From an uncultured Oscillospiraceae bacterium (GTDB lineage: Bacteria > Bacillota > Clostridia > Oscillospirales > Ruminococcaceae): a DNA stretch of 59,857 nt. The position numbers and the translations under genes are program-made. The stretch spans positions 1-59,857 of the forward strand of contig CAKTCT010000015.1 of NCBI GenBank assembly GCA_934539585.1, read 5' to 3'. Positions 24,444 to 33,369 of the stretch are shown piece after piece. Under the pieces are notes generated by a model. That model had not been told where the DNA came from. It made no database searches and saw only the letters and a program-made list of their open reading frames with translations. The first letter of the stretch is position 1. The number at the start of each line of letters is the position of its first letter.

Positions 24444-27400
24444 ATGAAAAAGCTCTCCCTTCTTCTGGCGGAAATTCTCTGCGTCCTCCTTCTCTTTCCC
24501 GCAATTTTCCCTGTGCTGGCCGCCAACGGCGAATCGACGGTCAACGCCGCCCCCAACGTGATCCCCAACGTCCAGCAGTGGACCGGCGGCACCGGCGACT
24601 TTCTCTGGAACGCCTCCGGGCGCATCGTCTATGATGCGCCTGCCCTCCAGGATACCGCCGCCTTGCTGGCTGAGGAGTTGGCAGGCTCCACCGGCCTTTC
24701 CCACACCGTACTGGAAGAGGCCGCTCCCCAGACCGGGGACCTGTTCCTGACCCTCCAGTGTACCGACACGGACCTGGGCGGGGAGGGCTACCGGATGGAA
24801 ATTGCCGACGCCGTCACCATCCGGGGAACAGCTCCGGCAGGAGTCTTCTATGGCACCCGCACCCTTCTGCAAATGCTCCGGCAGGAGCCGCTGCGGGACC
24901 GGCTCCCCCGGGGAGTCATCCGGGACTACCCGGAGACGGCCTTCCGGGGATACCTGCTGGATGTGGCCCGGAAATATGTCTCCGAGGACTATCTGCTTCA
25001 ATACGTCCGGCAGCTGGCGGATTACAAGTATAACGTCTTCCACCTCCACTTCAACGACGACGACAGCTTCCGCCTGGAATGTGAAAGCTATCCCCTGCTG
25101 ACCTCGGAGCAGCACTACACCAAAGCCTTTATCCGCAGTCTCCAGGACCTTGCCGCCCGCTATCACATCACCATTCTCCCGGAGATTGACCTGCCCTCCC
25201 ACGCCAGCGCCATCATCGCTGCCTATCCCCAGGCAGGCCACACTCCCGGCACCGTGCTGAACCCCGCAACCCCCGGCCTCCGCCCCCTGGACCTGAGCAA
25301 GGAGGAATCCTTCACCATGGCCCGGGCCATCCTCAACGAGTGGGTGCCGCTGTTCGATGGGCCGTATTTCCACATCGGCGGCGATGAATACCCCGGCTAC
25401 GGCGACGGTCCCGGGCTCAACAGCCTGCTGAAGCAGTATCCGGAAATGCTCTCCAAGGCCCAGTCCCTGGGATTGGAGACGGAAGCGGACCTGTTCTACT
25501 ACTTCCTCAACTCCATGGGCGGCCTGGTGCGGAACACCCACCACAAGACCCCTGTTTTCTGGGAGTGGGCAGGACGCTTTGCCGATTACACCTCCATTTC
25601 CCTGAACAACACGATGGTTTTCGACGCCTGGCAGGGCCCGGAGGCCCCGGAACGCAGCGCCCAGGGCTTTTCCGTCATCAATTCCAACTATAATGCAACC
25701 TACATCGTCCCCGGCACCAGTCTGTATCCCGATTTGCAGACGCTCTATGAGCAGTGGCAGCCTCACTGGCTGAACCTGGCCGGGACCAGCGCCCTGGATG
25801 CCCAGGACCCCCACTTATTGGGGGCCAAGCTCCACAGCTGGAACGACGACGGCTCCGCCTATAATGAAGGCGGCCTGGACCGCTTCACCCTCCCGCCCCT
25901 GGCAGTCTTTGCGGAGGCCCTTTGGGGGGCTCCCCGCCGGGATTCCTACGCGGAATTCCGGGAGGACGCCCAGGCCCTGGGGTACGCTCCGGGCCACGGC
26001 GCGGACCTTCTGGCCGCCTGGAGCTTTGAAGAATCGGCGGGGGACCGGGTCCCGGACACCTCCGGCTATCAAAAAACCGCCGTCCTCCTGGGCCCGGACC
26101 TTACGGATTCCGGGAAATACGGCCGAGGCCTGGTCTTCCACGGCGGCTCCGACCGGGTCCTCCTTCATCAGCCCGACCGTTCCGGGGACTGGACGGTCTC
26201 CCTGTGGGTCCGCCGCAGCTCTGCCGCCGCCGGGGATGAAATCCTCCTGGACTCCCCCAACGGCCGCCTGTACCTGGCCCACGGCGATTCCCGCCGGATT
26301 GCCCTGGAGGATAAAACCACCTCCGCAGTCCATGAATTTTCCGCCGGGATTCCCGTGGGGCCGTGGTGCTTCCTGACCCTTTCCGGCACCCCTGACAGGA
26401 CCCTCCTGTACCTGAACGGCACCCTGGCGGACACGGTAAACGCCGGGATTCCCTGTCCCCTTTCCTCCATCGGAGGAGCCTCTCAAAGCCTCAATGCCGC
26501 TGTGGATGAGGTCCGGGTCTATGGCCGCGCCTTGTCCGGCGCCGCCGTACAGTCGGCTATGGAAGGCTTGCAGCTTTCCCTTTCCTTTGAGGAGGAAGAC
26601 GGTTCGGTAACAACGGACTCCTCCGGCATGAACTACAACGCCGCCCTGAAAGCGCCCGCCAGCCGGACGGACTCCGGCAAGCACGGCCGGGGACTCCGGC
26701 TGTCCGGCAGCGCCAGCGAAGCGGTGATTTGCCGCGACGACATCCAGGGCCCCTGGACGGTCTCCCTGTGGGTGAACCGGAAGGAGGGCTCCGACGGCGG
26801 CCCGCTGCTGTGGTCCTACCGCGGGGCCATCGGCGTGGTCCAGGGGAAACCCCGGCTGACCGTCCACGGCACAGCGGATTACTCCTTCCAGACCACCCTC
26901 CCCGCCGGATGCTTTCAAAACCTCACCCTGACCTGTGACGGCTCCTCCACCCGGCTTTACCTGGACGGGGTCTATCAGGAGACCCTGGAGCAGGCCATCC
27001 CCCTTCCCCTGATGACCGTGGGGTACTGGTGGGCGGCCTTTGACGGCGACGTTGACGAGCTCCGCGCCTACGACCGGGTCCTCAGCGACGAGGAGATCGC
27101 CGGCCTGGTGGGATGCTCCCCGGTGATCCAAAGGATCACCAACGCCTCCGTGACCCTTACCTGGAACGCCGTGGCCGGAGCCCAAGGCTACCGGGTTTTC
27201 CGCGCCCCCGCCGAAGGCCCCGGGGAATGGACCCAGCTCACCGCCGCGCCCCTGTCGGTCCGCACCTTCACCGACCGCAGCGTGGTCCCGGGAAGCGCCT
27301 ACCTCTACCGCATCGGCGTCCAGAGGGAGGACGGGACCGTCGCCCTCTTTGATCCCAACACGGCGGCCGTCCCCAGCGAATCCCTGGTCAGCCAGGGAAA

Positions 27401-28589
27401 GACCGCCTCCGCCGGGTACTCCGAGGAGGGGTACGGCCCGGAAAACGCCGTGGACGGCGACCCTTCCACCTACTGGGACGGCGGCTCCGCCTCCCAGTGG
27501 TGGCAGCTGGACCTGGGGGAGGAAACGCCCCTGACCCGGCTGGTCCTCCGGAACTACGACGACGGCGCCCGCTACTATCACTACATCATCCAGGCCAGCT
27601 GCGACGGCGTAAACTGGGTCACCGCAGCGGAAAAGACCGACGACGCCCCCGCCGTCCCCTCCGGAGACCGCTATGAGGTGGACCTCGCCGCCCGGTATCT
27701 CCGGGTGACGATAACCTACGGCTCCGCCGGGAACTACGTCCACATCCGGGACTTCAAAGCCTACGGCCTGGAACCGGCGGAATGTGTCTCCCGGGGCAAG
27801 CCGGTAACGGTCTCCGCCGGAACGGATACCGCCTCCTGCGTCAACGACCTGGACGCCGGCAGCTTCTGGGACGGCGGAGCCACACCCCAATGGGCCTGCA
27901 TCGATCTGGAGGACGAATACGATCTCCAGCGGGTGGTGCTGAAAAACTACTACGGCATACTGGGCCAGCGCGCCTACACCTATTCCATTGAGGGCAGCCT
28001 GGACGGCCAGAGCTGGTTCCCTGTGGCCGAAAAAACCGACGGCGCCGTTTCCACCGCCCTGGGGGATTCTTATGCCGTCAATGTCCAGGCCCGGTTCCTC
28101 CGGGCCACCGTTACCGGGAACGATTCCTCCTGGGGAAGCTACGCCCATATCAGCGACTTCCGGGCCTACGGACAGAAGCGGGAAAACATCGCCCTGGGAA
28201 AACCCGTGACCGTCACCGGCGGCGCGGACACCGCCTCTCTGGCCGTAGATGATGACCCCCAGACCTTCTGGGACGGCGGCGGAACACCCCAGAGCCTGAT
28301 GGTGGACCTGCTGGCCCCCTACCGGCTGGACAGCGTCCTGGTCAAGAACTACTACGGCATCATCGGCCCCCGCTACTATCATTACACGGTAGAGGCCAGC
28401 CTGGACGGTACAACCTGGACCCCCATCGCCCAAAAGGACAGCGCCGCCCTGTCCACCGCTCTGGGAGATCGGTACGCCCTGGACGTGACCGCCCGGTACC
28501 TTCGCGTCACTGTGGAGGAAAACAGCTCCTCCTGGGGAAGCTACGCCCACATCAGCGACCTTCGGGTCACTGGCCAGCCTGTCGGATAA
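24444..28589 (+). CDS. Secreted GH20 hexosaminidase with LamG, FN3 and F5/8C modules
   Basis: 1381 residues from MKKLSLLLAEIL, with AGGAAGG 6 bases before the ATG, and a signal peptide ending near VLAAN. An N-terminal GH20b-like domain precedes the GH20 barrel (about 150-510), whose catalytic pair is Asp314-Glu315 in HIGGDEYP. Two LamG-like jelly-roll modules follow (about 520-700 and 705-890), then one fibronectin III domain (about 892-979) and three F5/8C modules (about 982-1111, 1112-1244, 1247-1381). The enzyme should cleave terminal beta-GlcNAc or GalNAc, or lacto-N-biose, from host glycans. It begins 23 bases after the GH31 stop. No cell-wall anchor is seen. Confidence 0.9.
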   Translation: MKKLSLLLAEILCVLLLFPAIFPVLAANGESTVNAAPNVIPNVQQWTGGTGDFLWNASGRIVYDAPALQDTAALLAEELAGSTGLSHTVLEEAAPQTGDLFLTLQCTDTDLGGEGYRMEIADAVTIRGTAPAGVFYGTRTLLQMLRQEPLRDRLPRGVIRDYPETAFRGYLLDVARKYVSEDYLLQYVRQLADYKYNVFHLHFNDDDSFRLECESYPLLTSEQHYTKAFIRSLQDLAARYHITILPEIDLPSHASAIIAAYPQAGHTPGTVLNPATPGLRPLDLSKEESFTMARAILNEWVPLFDGPYFHIGGDEYPGYGDGPGLNSLLKQYPEMLSKAQSLGLETEADLFYYFLNSMGGLVRNTHHKTPVFWEWAGRFADYTSISLNNTMVFDAWQGPEAPERSAQGFSVINSNYNATYIVPGTSLYPDLQTLYEQWQPHWLNLAGTSALDAQDPHLLGAKLHSWNDDGSAYNEGGLDRFTLPPLAVFAEALWGAPRRDSYAEFREDAQALGYAPGHGADLLAAWSFEESAGDRVPDTSGYQKTAVLLGPDLTDSGKYGRGLVFHGGSDRVLLHQPDRSGDWTVSLWVRRSSAAAGDEILLDSPNGRLYLAHGDSRRIALEDKTTSAVHEFSAGIPVGPWCFLTLSGTPDRTLLYLNGTLADTVNAGIPCPLSSIGGASQSLNAAVDEVRVYGRALSGAAVQSAMEGLQLSLSFEEEDGSVTTDSSGMNYNAALKAPASRTDSGKHGRGLRLSGSASEAVICRDDIQGPWTVSLWVNRKEGSDGGPLLWSYRGAIGVVQGKPRLTVHGTADYSFQTTLPAGCFQNLTLTCDGSSTRLYLDGVYQETLEQAIPLPLMTVGYWWAAFDGDVDELRAYDRVLSDEEIAGLVGCSPVIQRITNASVTLTWNAVAGAQGYRVFRAPAEGPGEWTQLTAAPLSVRTFTDRSVVPGSAYLYRIGVQREDGTVALFDPNTAAVPSESLVSQGKTASAGYSEEGYGPENAVDGDPSTYWDGGSASQWWQLDLGEETPLTRLVLRNYDDGARYYHYIIQASCDGVNWVTAAEKTDDAPAVPSGDRYEVDLAARYLRVTITYGSAGNYVHIRDFKAYGLEPAECVSRGKPVTVSAGTDTASCVNDLDAGSFWDGGATPQWACIDLEDEYDLQRVVLKNYYGILGQRAYTYSIEGSLDGQSWFPVAEKTDGAVSTALGDSYAVNVQARFLRATVTGNDSSWGSYAHISDFRAYGQKRENIALGKPVTVTGGADTASLAVDDDPQTFWDGGGTPQSLMVDLLAPYRLDSVLVKNYYGIIGPRYYHYTVEASLDGTTWTPIAQKDSAALSTALGDRYALDVTARYLRVTVEENSSSWGSYAHISDLRVTGQPVG

Positions 28590-28613
28590 TCTCGCAAAAG
28601 GGGGATGTCACTT

Positions 28614-30347
28614 ATGAACCGTCTGCGCCGGACCGCCGGAAATCTCCGCTTCCGCTATAAGCTCATTGCCAGCTATCTGCTGCTCTCCCTGGTCCCGCTG
28701 ACCATTCTGGGGGTCTATGCCTACCGCACCTCCCGCAGCCGCCGGGAGCAGCAGACCCGGGACATGGTCTCCGCCCATCTGGAGCAGACGGCGGTTTTCA
28801 TTCAGGGCCAGGCTGAGCGTCACGCCCAGTTTGTCACCTATCTTTCCCTGGACCGGCAGGTCCGGGACCTTCTGGTCAGCGACACGGTCAACCAATACCC
28901 CCTTCACTACACTGTCAACCGCTACATCGACCCCATGATCACCAATTACAGCGTCCTGAGCCGCCAGGAGGTCCTTCGCACCGTGATCTATTCCCACATC
29001 TGGGACATCCCCCTGGGGCTGTACATCCAGCCCGACAGCGCCGTCCGGGAGGAGCCCTGGTACCGGCAGGCCCAGAGCCTGCGCAGCACCGGCTGGCGCT
29101 ATGCGGAAGGCCGGGTCTTTGTCTACCGCCCCTTTTTCAGCAACTATTCCAACAAGTTCCTGGGAGTGGTGGAGCTGGAGCTGAATCCCGAAACCCTCTA
29201 CGGCCGGGCCGGGCCGTTGTCGGCCATTCCCAGCGGCATGGTCTGCGCGGCGGAGGACGGCAGCCTGATCTACGCCCGGAATTTTTCCGGGGAAGCGCCG
29301 CAGCCGGACCCCTCTGCCGCGGCCGGAGAAACCGGGGACCGGCTGAATGCGGAGGAGGGCGCTTTCGACCTGTTCCGCCGCCCCTGTCCGGAGCTGGGTA
29401 TGGTGCTGCTCTACTGGGTTCCCAGAGGCTTTCTGGCCGCCGAAAGCGGGGAAATCCTGGCCATGACGGTGCTGCTCATGGCCATCTGCACCATGCTCCT
29501 GGCGGGGATGAGCTGGCTCCTTTCCCTGTCCATCGTGCGGCGGCTGGAGCGGCTGGACCAACGGGTCCGACAGGTCCGGGACGGCAGCCTGGACGTGGAC
29601 TTTTCCTCCCGGGAGACCGATGAGATCGGCAACCTGAGCAACAGCATCGGCCAGATGCTGGGGCGCATCCGCACCCTGCTCTTAGAAAACGACGCCGTCC
29701 GGGAGCACGAAAAGGAGGCCCGGCTCCACCTGCTCCAGGCCCAGCTGAACCCCCATTTTCTCTACAACACCCTTTCCGTCATCAACTGGAAGGCCATCGA
29801 GACCGACAACCCCGCCATCAGCGAGATCACCCAGCTTCTTTCCCAGTTCTACCGCACCACCCTGAACAAGGGCAGCGACTGCATCCGGCTGGGGGATGAG
29901 CTGGAAAACGTCCGGGCCTACATCGGCTTGCAGCAGATCATGCACGAGGATATGCTCCGGGTGGAGTACGACGTGGACCCGGCCCTTCTGGACTGCCGCG
30001 TCGTCAACTTCATCCTTCAGCCCTTTGTGGAAAACGCCATTCTCCACGGCATCGGCAACAAGCGGCCGCCCCAGGGCGTGCTCCGCATCGGCGGACATTT
30101 TCAGGGCGAAACCATTGTTTTAACGGTGTCCGATGACGGGGACGGCTTCCCCGGTCTGTCCGGAGCCGTCCGGGCCGGGGAGTGGGACGCGGCCTCGACC
30201 TCCGGATACGGCATGAAAAACGTGGAGGAGCGCATCCGGCTGCTCTGCGGCAAGGAATCCGGCGTTTGGCTGCAAAATCGCGGCGGCGCACTGGTCACGA
30301 TCCGCCTACCCCGGGAATTTCCAACACCCTTTCACGGAGACAGCTAA
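28614..30347 (+). CDS. YesM-type sensor histidine kinase
   Basis: 577 residues starting at MNRLRRTAGNLRFRYK; AAGGGGG suits this ATG, not the one three codons upstream. Membrane helix 1 (about 18-38) and helix 2 (about 285-305) frame a roughly 240-residue extracellular sensor, followed by HAMP (about 310-360). The His_kinase motif is QAQLNPHFLYN with His381, and the ATP-binding part shows FVENAILHGIG and SDDGDGFPG. It follows GH20 by 24 bases, so kinase and hydrolases share a message. It probably senses a glycan fragment and phosphorylates the AraC-type regulator at 18109. Confidence 0.93.
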   Translation: MNRLRRTAGNLRFRYKLIASYLLLSLVPLTILGVYAYRTSRSRREQQTRDMVSAHLEQTAVFIQGQAERHAQFVTYLSLDRQVRDLLVSDTVNQYPLHYTVNRYIDPMITNYSVLSRQEVLRTVIYSHIWDIPLGLYIQPDSAVREEPWYRQAQSLRSTGWRYAEGRVFVYRPFFSNYSNKFLGVVELELNPETLYGRAGPLSAIPSGMVCAAEDGSLIYARNFSGEAPQPDPSAAAGETGDRLNAEEGAFDLFRRPCPELGMVLLYWVPRGFLAAESGEILAMTVLLMAICTMLLAGMSWLLSLSIVRRLERLDQRVRQVRDGSLDVDFSSRETDEIGNLSNSIGQMLGRIRTLLLENDAVREHEKEARLHLLQAQLNPHFLYNTLSVINWKAIETDNPAISEITQLLSQFYRTTLNKGSDCIRLGDELENVRAYIGLQQIMHEDMLRVEYDVDPALLDCRVVNFILQPFVENAILHGIGNKRPPQGVLRIGGHFQGETIVLTVSDDGDGFPGLSGAVRAGEWDAASTSGYGMKNVEERIRLLCGKESGVWLQNRGGALVTIRLPREFPTPFHGDS

Positions 30348-30369
30348 GGCTGTCTCTTTCTTTTTGGAG
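30337..30369 (+). terminator. Terminator overlapping the kinase stop codon
   Basis: GAGACAGC and GCTGTCTC form an 8-bp stem whose loop contains the TAA stop of the kinase, followed by TTTCTTTTT. It ends the GH31-GH20-kinase unit. Confidence 0.75.
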
Positions 30370-30430
30370 ACATCTCTAATTTTAAGCAAATATGTGCGGA
30401 TATTTGATATAAAATCCACGATATTCGTGA

Positions 30431-30459
30431 TTGTATCCTCGGGCTTCCGCCGGTATAAT
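30431..30459 (+). promoter_or_regulatory. Promoter of the GNAT/ABC transporter unit
   Basis: TTGTAT, 17 bases, perfect TATAAT, 31 bases before the GNAT start. No other promoter is evident before the permease genes, so they are probably read from here. Confidence 0.65.
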
Positions 30460-30490
30460 GAAATCAGAGGAACCGAAAGGAGATGGAGCC

Positions 30491-31441
30491 ATGGACAACT
30501 TGAAGCTTAGCTGCCAAAATGCTCCGGAAGACCCGAAAAGCTGGTACGATTTCTGTGCCGCCGCCTTTGGCGGAGACGCTGCCCTTGCCCGCTACTTCCA
30601 GATGGGCTGGGAGCTGGACCCCCATCGGGGAGAGAACCGCATCCTGACCCTCCGGCGACCCGACGGGACCCTTTTGAGCACCCTGACGGTAATCTCCCGG
30701 ACCGTGCTGCTGGACGGCTGCCCCGTCAAGGCAGGCGGCATCGCCACAGTCTGCACCCGGAAGGACCAGCAGGGGAAAGGCCTGGCCGGGCGTCTCCTCC
30801 GGGAGGCCCTTGCCCGGATGACGGAGCAGGGTGACGCCATTGCCTTGCTGGGCACGGCCATCCCGGACTACTACCGGAAATTCGGCTGGGAGCCCCTGGC
30901 CTCCCGCTTCTCCGCCTGGACGGCGGAGCCGGTCTCCCCGCCGCCGGGGGTCTGCCTTCGCCCCCTGGACCCGGAGGACTGGGACGCCGCAGCCGCCGGA
31001 CTTTACCAGGCGGAATCGGCCCGGGGCCGCCGAAACGGCATGGTGCTTCGCCTCCAGGAAACGGTCTGGGGAGGATGGCTGGCCCAAAAGGGCTGCCGGT
31101 GGTTCCTCACCGAGGACGCCGCCGGTCCCCGGGCCTATGCCGCCGGGGCGGACTCCGACGGCGTGCTGGAGCTCCGGGAGCTGGGCTGCCGGGGAGACGC
31201 GGAGGGCGACCTTCCCGCTCTGGTCTCCGCTCTGTGCGGAGGGGTCCGCCGGGAAGTGACGGGGCCGCCCGGGCCCTATCTTCCGCCCCGGGCCGTGGAG
31301 ACGCCGGTTCACGGGCTGATGCTCCGGCTCCTCCGCCCCCTGACCCTCAACGGCCGGACCTTTGCCGACACCGCCGCCCTGATCCGGCACCTGGAGACCG
31401 GCCCCATTCCCTTCGCGTATTCGGAAAACGACAGCTTCTGA
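30491..31441 (+). CDS. GNAT acetyltransferase, Eis-like
   Basis: 316 residues from MDNLKLSCQN, with AAAGGAG ahead of the ATG. The N-terminal half is a GNAT fold with the acetyl-CoA loop TRKDQQGKGLAGRLLREAL (about 92-110) and LLGTAIPDYYRKFGWEP; the C-terminal half looks like the second, degenerate GNAT-like domain of Eis/YkcB-type proteins. It is the first gene of a unit with a sugar transporter, but no substrate can be named. The stop codon lies in a 7-bp hairpin (31439-31456). Confidence 0.82.
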   Translation: MDNLKLSCQNAPEDPKSWYDFCAAAFGGDAALARYFQMGWELDPHRGENRILTLRRPDGTLLSTLTVISRTVLLDGCPVKAGGIATVCTRKDQQGKGLAGRLLREALARMTEQGDAIALLGTAIPDYYRKFGWEPLASRFSAWTAEPVSPPPGVCLRPLDPEDWDAAAAGLYQAESARGRRNGMVLRLQETVWGGWLAQKGCRWFLTEDAAGPRAYAAGADSDGVLELRELGCRGDAEGDLPALVSALCGGVRREVTGPPGPYLPPRAVETPVHGLMLRLLRPLTLNGRTFADTAALIRHLETGPIPFAYSENDSF

Positions 31442-31474
31442 CCGGACCGCCGGTCAACGGAAGGAGAGACCCTC

Positions 31475-32428
31475 ATGAGACCCGCCGCCATTCCGGCAAG
31501 GCCCCAGGACCGTCCGGCTCTGGGACGCCGCCTGAAAAAAGCCGCCCGCCGGGACCTGCCCCTGTGGATTCTGGCCGTTCCGGGGCTTACCGCCCTCATC
31601 GTCTTCAGCTATTTTCCCATTTACGGCCTGATCATCGCCTTTCAGGATTACAGCCCCGGCCTGGGCTTTCTGGGGAGCCCCTGGGTAGGCTTCAAGCACT
31701 TTGCCCGGCTGTTCCGGGACCCCTACTTTTTCCGCACCTTCCGGAACACGGTGATCCTGGGCGTATACACCCTGGTGTTCACCTTCCCCGCCCCCCTGTT
31801 GTTTGCGCTGCTGCTCAACGAGCTGCGCTCCCGGTGGTTCAAGAAGGCGGTGCAGACCGTGTCCTACCTCCCCAACTTCATCTCCGTGGTCATCGTGGTG
31901 GGGTTTCTCATTGATTTCACCAGCCTCTCCGACGGGGTGGTCAACGACGTTATCGCCTTTTTCGGCGGGGAGCGCATCCACTTTATGGCCGAGCCGAAAT
32001 GGTTCCGGTTCCTCTATGTGGTCTCCGACATCTGGCAGGGAGTGGGAGTGGGCTCCATCATCTACCTGGCCGCCATTGCCGGCATCGGGGTGGAGCTGTA
32101 CGAATCCGCCTATCTGGACGGGGCCACGAAGCTCCAGCAGATGCGGTACATCACCCTTCCCTGTCTGATGCCCACCATCGCCATTTTGCTGATTCTCCAG
32201 GTGGGGGAGCTGTTCGGAGCGGATTTCCAGAAGATCATGCTGATGTACAGCCCCTTGACCTACGAAACCGCCGACGTCATCTCCACCTACGTCTATCGTT
32301 CCGGCGTGCGGGGCGGGGCGCTGAGCTACTCCACGGCAGTGGGATTTTTCCTGTCGGTGATCTCCTTCCTGTTCGTCTTTGCCGCCGACCGCATCAGCAA
32401 CCGGATCAGCGACATTTCCGTCTTTTGA
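31475..32428 (+). CDS. Sugar ABC transporter permease (LplB/YtmP type)
   Basis: 317 residues with six predicted membrane helices and the EAA-like loop YESAYLDGATKLQQMRYITLPCL near residue 210, where the ATPase docks. LPLWILAVPGLTALIVFSYFPIYGLIIAFQDY is the typical N-terminus of the LplB group used for oligosaccharides such as those from xylan, pectin or host glycans. It pairs with the permease 19 bases downstream and the lipoprotein after that. As in many Clostridia, no ATPase gene is present, so a shared MsmX-type ATPase elsewhere is expected. Confidence 0.92.
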   Translation: MRPAAIPARPQDRPALGRRLKKAARRDLPLWILAVPGLTALIVFSYFPIYGLIIAFQDYSPGLGFLGSPWVGFKHFARLFRDPYFFRTFRNTVILGVYTLVFTFPAPLLFALLLNELRSRWFKKAVQTVSYLPNFISVVIVVGFLIDFTSLSDGVVNDVIAFFGGERIHFMAEPKWFRFLYVVSDIWQGVGVGSIIYLAAIAGIGVELYESAYLDGATKLQQMRYITLPCLMPTIAILLILQVGELFGADFQKIMLMYSPLTYETADVISTYVYRSGVRGGALSYSTAVGFFLSVISFLFVFAADRISNRISDISVF

Positions 32429-32447
32429 CCCCAAGAGGAGGCGTTTT

Positions 32448-33332
32448 ATGACACGCGCAGCTTTCCGGCGGCGGGTTTCGCCGGGTCAGTGTCTGCTGGT
32501 CCTTCTGATGCTGATCCTGACCCTTATTTTCCTGCTGCCCATTGTCCTCACCTTTTCCACCTCGGTCAGTACGCCGGAGGGTCTTCTGGAGCACAACGCC
32601 GGGCTGCTGCCCAGCGGCTTCACCTGGCAGGCGTACCAGACCCTTCTGGCCGACCCCCGGCTGGTGCGGTACTACGCCAACACCATCCTCTACGCCGTGA
32701 CCGGCACCGGGATCATGCTGTTCTGCACCATGACGCTGGCCTACACCCTCATCCACCCCACCTTCGGGGGGCGGCGGTTCATCAATGTTCTGCTGGTAAT
32801 CACCATGTTCTTCTCCGGCGGAATGGTCCCCACCTATCTGCTGATCAAAAACCTGGGGATGTACAACACCATCTGGGCTATGGTCCTCCCGGGGGCCGTC
32901 TCCGCCTGGAACGTCATTGTGGTCAAGACCTTTTTCAAGGAACTCCCCGGCTCCCTGCTGGAGGCCGCCTTTATCGACGGTGCGGGGCATTTCACCGTGC
33001 TGCTCCGCATCATCCTGCCCCTTTCCCGGCCCATTGTGGCCACCATGTCCCTGTTTTCCGTGGTGGGATACTGGAACGACTACTTCTCCGCCGTCATGTA
33101 CCTGAAAAATGAAGAGATGTACCCCATCGCCATGCTGCTGCGGAAGATGCTGGTCCTCCTGGACGGCACCGGCGTCAAGGGCATGGTCATCCGCTCCGGC
33201 ACCAGCGCGGTCAACTCCCGGACGGCCAAGTGCGCCGCCGTGATCATCACCATGATCCCCATTATGATGATTTACCCCTTCCTGCAAAAGCATTTTGCCA
33301 AGGGCCTGCTGGTCGGCTCCGTCAAGGGCTGA
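32448..33332 (+). CDS. Sugar ABC transporter permease (YtcP/AraQ type)
   Basis: 294 residues starting at MTRAAFRRR, where GAGGAGG lies 7 bases before the ATG; the longer frame overlaps the first permease. Six membrane helices and the loop LLEAAFIDGAGHFTVLLRIILPLS (about 170-192) mark the MalG-like partner subunit. The C-terminus FLQKHFAKGLLVGSVKG is the standard end of this subfamily. Confidence 0.92.
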   Translation: MTRAAFRRRVSPGQCLLVLLMLILTLIFLLPIVLTFSTSVSTPEGLLEHNAGLLPSGFTWQAYQTLLADPRLVRYYANTILYAVTGTGIMLFCTMTLAYTLIHPTFGGRRFINVLLVITMFFSGGMVPTYLLIKNLGMYNTIWAMVLPGAVSAWNVIVVKTFFKELPGSLLEAAFIDGAGHFTVLLRIILPLSRPIVATMSLFSVVGYWNDYFSAVMYLKNEEMYPIAMLLRKMLVLLDGTGVKGMVIRSGTSAVNSRTAKCAAVIITMIPIMMIYPFLQKHFAKGLLVGSVKG

Positions 33333-33369
33333 CCTTCGTTTAATCCCAATGAACAAAGGAGAGATCAGT

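Noticed and set aside
25815..28550. A 911-residue minus-strand open frame
   Set aside because: It is the mirror of the LamG/F5/8C part of the GH20 gene, low-complexity, without start signals.
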